8,508 bases of DNA from positions 1 through 8,508 of the forward strand of contig JAFAEB010000020.1 in the NCBI GenBank assembly GCA_023424235.1. Direction: 5' to 3'. The notes beneath the pieces were generated by a model. The model was not told where the DNA came from. It was given only the letters and a program-made list of their open reading frames with translations, and ran no database searches. Positions 5,878 to 8,508 of this stretch are shown here, piece by piece. The translations under genes and the position numbers were made by a program. Numbering within the stretch: the first letter of the stretch is position 1; every line of letters begins with the position of its first letter. This DNA comes from Bacillota bacterium. Its GTDB lineage: Bacteria > Bacillota > Clostridia > Lachnospirales > Lachnospiraceae.

Positions 5878-6081
5878 GTGGAAATATTTATAGAATTTAA
5901 GATATTATATAGATTCTTGATAAGTGCTCTTATGCTACTTATTTGTTTCTTTATATATGTTGAGTCAGGCAGATTTTTATGTTTTGTAAGTAAAGTTGAC
6001 CTTTACTACATGTTACTATCGTTCTATGCTTTTCTTGATATGCTAAATTATATGATTCAATTACTCACGCACAAGGCGTGA
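5878..6081 (+). CDS. Possible small hydrophobic membrane protein, start uncertain
   Basis: 67 residues if started at the GTG at 5878. Two hydrophobic stretches, about residues 9-29 (with SALMLLICFFIYV) and 40-58 (with DLYYMLLSFYAFLDML), could each span a membrane. I do not recognise the family. In favour: it lies behind a good promoter and its TGA is part of the terminator hairpin, a compact arrangement. Against: no ribosome binding site precedes the GTG, nor the internal ATG in the first hydrophobic segment, and AT-rich DNA readily gives hydrophobic frames. Possible roles are a small membrane toxin or a peptide linked to attenuation; alternatively it is the untranslated part of a regulatory RNA. 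Confidence 0.3.
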   Translation: MEIFIEFKILYRFLISALMLLICFFIYVESGRFLCFVSKVDLYYMLLSFYAFLDMLNYMIQLLTHKA

Positions 6082-6089
6082 TTTTTTTT
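6065..6089 (+). terminator. Rho-independent terminator
   Basis: TCACGC at 6065-6070 and GCGTGA at 6076-6081 form a six-pair stem with loop ACAAG, followed by eight T at 6082-6089. The stop codon of the hydrophobic frame is the last three bases of the stem. It lies 290 bp before rsgA and would end the unit started at 5682-5710, unless it is bypassed. Confidence 0.8.
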
Positions 6090-6097
6090 GTCTTTTT

Positions 6098-6124
6098 ATT
6101 AATAATATTATTAATATTATTAAT
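6098..6124. repeat. Perfect 12-bp A/T-only inverted repeat
   Basis: ATTAATAATATT at 6098-6109 and its exact complement at 6113-6124 are separated by three bases and followed by TTTTT. It is 9 bp after the T run of the preceding terminator. It could act as a second, weak terminator, as a site for an AT-binding protein, or as a cruciform. The motif is repetitive (TAAT units), so replication slippage is another origin. Confidence 0.55.
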
Positions 6125-6378
6125 TTTTTAATAGATGAGAACAAACAAATAGTCTAAAGGAATGGTTTAGTATAATCTTATGGAACGTTTAAGATAAACG
6201 TATGGAATATTTTTTGATAGACACATGAAAGAATCTAATATTCTAATATTCTATTATCTTCTATTAACATTAATTTTTTGAACTGCCCCTACTATCAGAC
6301 AATCCTTTACCAATCCTGCGTTTTCACGAAACCAACAGATCATGTTACCAAAATTATATTGAAAATTTAGGAGAAAAC
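6125..6378. other. Region upstream of rsgA
   Basis: No open frame of interest. A TATAAT at 6171-6176 is a candidate -10 box without a good -35. A hairpin with arms ACGTTT at 6185-6190 and AAACGT at 6196-6201 follows, flanked by two TATGGAA copies. Around 6237-6265 there are short repeats of TAATATTC. The AGGAG of rsgA is at the end, 6-7 nt before the ATG. No riboswitch is recognised. Confidence 0.3.
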
Positions 6379-7476
6379 ATGACAGACTTAATAAAATATG
6401 GTTTTACAAGAGAATTTGAACAACAAATTACAAAAGAAGATACGGAACTGGAGTTAATTCCAGCAAGAGTAACCTCCATCCAAAAAGAAACCTACCGCAT
6501 TGTTTCATCTAAGGGTGAGAATAATGGGAAGCTAAAGGGCTCCATCTTTTATCAGGATTCAAGATATATTACCTATCCTGCAGTTGGAGATTTCGTTTTA
6601 ATAAAGCCCAATCCAATGGGGGATGATATTATTTATAGGGTGTTAGAGAGAACAACTTGTTTTTCAAGACACAATCCTACTTTGCCAACAAAGGTATCAA
6701 AAGAAAGTGAGCAGATTGTAGCTGCTAATTTCGATTATGTATTTATAATGGCATCCTTAAATCATGACTTTAATTTAAGAAGACTTGAACGTTACCTTGC
6801 TGTAGCAATGGTGAGCGGGGCAACCCCTGTAATCGTACTCACAAAAGCTGACCTTTGTCCAAACTATGCAGACTATATTAATGATATTAATATGACATTT
6901 CCTGAAATTGATGTTAGAGCCATTAGTGCTCACACTGGTTTTGGAATGGATAAATTAGAAAAATATATTGTTCCAAGGAAAACAATTGTATTCCTTGGCT
7001 CCTCTGGTGTTGGAAAGTCTTCCTTAGTAAATGCATTAGCCAATGAGGATTTAATGAAAGTAAATATTATTCGAGAAGACGATAGTAAAGGACTTCATAC
7101 TACAACTTATCGCCAGTTATTTCTTCTTAAGAATGATGTAATTATAATTGATACACCTGGTATGAGAGAACTTGGCTTATGGGATGTAAATGAAGGAATT
7201 AAAGAATCTTTTTCTGATATAGAGTCACTTTCAAAAACATGTAAATTTAATGACTGTAAACATGAAAAAGAACCTGGTTGTGCAATTCAAACTGCCTTAA
7301 AGAGTGGTTTATTAACCAAAGAACGCCTAAACTCATATCAGAAGTTATTAAGAGAAGCAAGGCACAGTGCCAGAAAGGCAGCTTTCTTAAAAATGAAAGC
7401 GAATGAAGCAAAGAATTTCAGCAAGAATCAGAAAAGTACTAAAAGAAAAGAAGTATACTCTGCTGAAGATTTATAA
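6379..7476 (+). CDS. rsgA: Ribosome small-subunit-dependent GTPase A
   Basis: 365 residues; RsgA proteins are usually about 290-350. It is a cytoplasmic circularly permuted GTPase that binds the 30S subunit late in its maturation and whose GTP hydrolysis is stimulated by it. An OB-fold occupies about residues 25-105. The GTPase motifs come in permuted order: G4 TKAD (155-158), G5 SAHTG (183-187), G1 GSSGVGKS (207-214), G2 at HTTT (240-243), G3 DTPG (258-261). A zinc knuckle follows with C288, C293, H295 and C301. The tail after about 325 is rich in Lys and Arg and would contact rRNA. Extra length lies in the N-terminal 25 residues and in this tail. AGGAG lies 6-7 nt before the ATG. It stands alone, not next to the prpC/prkC/rpe genes that often neighbour the housekeeping copy in Firmicutes, so it may be a second copy. 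Confidence 0.96.
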   Translation: MTDLIKYGFTREFEQQITKEDTELELIPARVTSIQKETYRIVSSKGENNGKLKGSIFYQDSRYITYPAVGDFVLIKPNPMGDDIIYRVLERTTCFSRHNPTLPTKVSKESEQIVAANFDYVFIMASLNHDFNLRRLERYLAVAMVSGATPVIVLTKADLCPNYADYINDINMTFPEIDVRAISAHTGFGMDKLEKYIVPRKTIVFLGSSGVGKSSLVNALANEDLMKVNIIREDDSKGLHTTTYRQLFLLKNDVIIIDTPGMRELGLWDVNEGIKESFSDIESLSKTCKFNDCKHEKEPGCAIQTALKSGLLTKERLNSYQKLLREARHSARKAAFLKMKANEAKNFSKNQKSTKRKEVYSAEDL

Positions 7477-7478
7477 CA

Positions 7479-7523
7479 TGATAAAATTTATATATCCTGT
7501 ATATAAGCTTATTAATTTTATCA
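7479..7523 (+). terminator. Long A/T-rich hairpin after rsgA, possible terminator
   Basis: TGATAAAATT at 7479-7488 pairs exactly with AATTTTATCA at 7514-7523. Inside, the TATATAT run at 7489-7495 can pair with ATATA at 7501-7505. It starts 3 bp after the rsgA stop codon. It is rich in A-T pairs and has no clean T run, so its strength as a terminator is doubtful. Confidence 0.4.
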
Positions 7524-7632
7524 ATTATTATAAGGGATCAGATTTAAGGTAAATCATATTAGCCAGAAAATACAAAAATAAGTATCACTAATATCGTTCC
7601 AAAATAGTAAATATATTAAATAACTCATATAA

Positions 7633-7675
7633 ACAAACCATGCTCATTTGAAATTCATCTAAGAGCATGGTTTGT
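7633..7675. terminator. 13-bp perfect hairpin, probable terminator downstream of rsgA
   Basis: ACAAACCATGCTC at 7633-7645 and its exact complement at 7663-7675 enclose a 17-base loop. On the plus strand TATTTTAT follows, and on the minus strand TTTATATG follows, so it may act in either direction. It is 157 bp beyond the rsgA stop. Its GC-containing stem stands out against the surrounding A/T sequence. Confidence 0.55.
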
Positions 7676-7771
7676 ATTTTATCTCACTTAGATTATAATA
7701 TTTTACTATATTATTAAATATTTGTATTATAATAATTACTTTTATTGTTATAAAAACTGGCAAATCACTGA

Positions 7772-7936
7772 AGGATACTTACAATATACAACATATCAAC
7801 TTATACTAGAAAGTTGAAAAGATTCATACGTGGTTTTAAAGGAGTATCTACCAAATCCTTTAGCTATTATCTTACATGGAATAATTGTGTCAATATGAAT
7901 GGAAGTTCAATGGATAATAAAGTGAGTACTTTATGA
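7772..7936 (+). pseudogene. C-terminal relic of a transposase, IS1595-like
   Basis: The frame is open from just after a TGA at 7769 to a TGA at 7934. The part from 7808 reads RKLKRFIRGFKGVSTKSF and then SYYLTWNN. The pattern LKxFxxxFxGVSTKxxxxYLxWNN is what I recall for the C-terminal end of IS1595-family (ISXO2-like DDE) transposases. The catalytic DDE part is absent: upstream the frame turns unrelated and stops within about 13 codons. There is no start codon or ribosome binding site, and no element ends could be delimited. It is a small fragment left after deletion or decay. The family assignment is by recall of pattern only. Confidence 0.6.
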
Positions 7937-8350
7937 GTACAGCTCTTTCAATATTAGACAATTAAATGTAGAGTATTAGCAATCCTGCCATTCCATTGGC
8001 AAAGTAAACAATTTGCAAGTTAAAGAAAATTATGGTAGTATTTTAGGATTGTACCTTATATAATTACATTATAGTTAAGTCACAATCGTTCTAGATTGCG
8101 AACGGAGAATATAACGATAAATAGGAATAGGTCGAACAAATAAATAAGAATTTAAGTTTATATTTTGTATGTTTTTACGGCTTTTGATGTCCTTAAGTAT
8201 TTCGATAGAGGTATAATTTCCTCAATGGACTAAATACACAGAGGTTTTATTGTACCCTAAAAGCGTTACGGAGAACCGTATCACAAATAGGGGAATGGTA
8301 AAGTAGGATATCAGTGTCAGAATAAAATGATTTATGGAAGGTGAAAAGTG
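7937..8350. other. Gap between transposase relic and methyltransferase gene
   Basis: No coding frame is convincing. A 7-bp inverted repeat (CAATCCT at 7980-7986, AGGATTG at 8045-8051) and a 5-bp hairpin near 8266-8280 (TACGG, loop AGAA, CCGTA) are visible but weak. A TATAAT at 8212-8217 is a candidate -10 for the methyltransferase and has a poor -35; it would give a leader of about 130 nt. Minus-strand frames here and into the next gene look like shadows. Confidence 0.3.
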
Positions 8351-8508
8351 ATGGCGGATTATATAGGACAAAATAAAAAGGCATGGGAGTTTTGTGCTTA
8401 TGATTTTTGGACACAACAATGTAAACCAGAGGAACGAGCCAAGGCGGACAGAGCAAATCCCATAGGGCAGTTAAAAAAATATGCGAATTATTTTGAACAG
8501 TATGAGGG
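8351..8508 (+). CDS. Class I SAM-dependent methyltransferase, N-terminal part (runs off the window)
   Basis: 52 complete codons are present, from ATG 8351, and the frame continues past the end of the window. The start MADYIGQNKKAWEF, the FW at 19-20, and the helix IGQLKKYANYFEQYEG before the expected SAM-binding loop match the N-terminus of a group of Firmicutes methyltransferases of unknown substrate, in which a glycine-rich SAM motif follows directly. That motif itself lies outside the window, so the assignment rests on N-terminal resemblance. GGAAGGTG lies 7 nt before the ATG on the plus strand. The gene is preceded by a gap of over 400 bp and appears to start its own unit. Confidence 0.78.
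   Translation, partial: MADYIGQNKKAWEFCAYDFWTQQCKPEERAKADRANPIGQLKKYANYFEQYE

Noticed and set aside
8222..8456. Two overlapping minus-strand frames of 65 and 69 codons
   Set aside because: They overlap each other and the start of the methyltransferase gene, which has a better start and a recognisable product.
1..8508. tRNA, rRNA genes or a CRISPR array
   Set aside because: No cloverleaf-like sequence, rRNA core sequence or regularly spaced direct repeats were seen on either strand by eye; no search could be run.

Overview
The window is strongly AT-rich. Gene starts are mostly preceded by GGAGG-type ribosome binding sites, and the gene content (a long zinc-finger RsgA, small GNAT and cupin genes, a methyltransferase of a type common in Clostridia) suggests a low-GC Firmicute, probably Clostridia and perhaps a Lachnospiraceae relative. 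This assignment rests on composition and protein style only.

Layout. At 1-1703 there are three small metabolic or accessory genes: a GNAT acetyltransferase on the plus strand (145-651), a small cupin (739-1086, minus) with a clear terminator, and a second, unrelated GNAT acetyltransferase (1224-1703, minus). At 1704-2171 no convincing gene is seen, only short open stretches that look decayed. At 2172-5182 three genes lie on the minus strand. In order of transcription they are an Mrr-like PD-(D/E)XK endonuclease, a DUF4238 protein, and an HNH-type zinc-finger endonuclease with a long unassigned C-terminal part. A 39-codon open frame with a ribosome binding site and an extended -10 promoter lies just upstream (5285-5404, promoter near 5531-5539). 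At 5682-6089, on the plus strand, is a compact possible transcription unit: promoter, very short open frames behind an AAAGGAG, a stem-loop, a small hydrophobic open frame, and a terminator that contains the stop codon. At 6379-7476 is rsgA, a ribosome-assembly GTPase. At 7477-8350 there are hairpins and the eroded C-terminal end of a transposase that resembles the IS1595 family. At 8351-8508 is the start of a SAM-dependent methyltransferase that runs off the window.

How it fits together. The most interesting part is the minus-strand block of two recognisable nucleases around an uncharacterised DUF4238 protein. No methyltransferase specificity partner is visible, so it could be a group of modification-dependent or abortive defence genes. 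The gaps of about 150-170 bp mean the genes need not be one operon, so a shared function is inferred rather than shown. The transposase relic and the eroded intergenic stretches fit an accessory, turned-over region. The rest (rsgA, acetyltransferases, cupin, methyltransferase) looks like ordinary chromosomal content.
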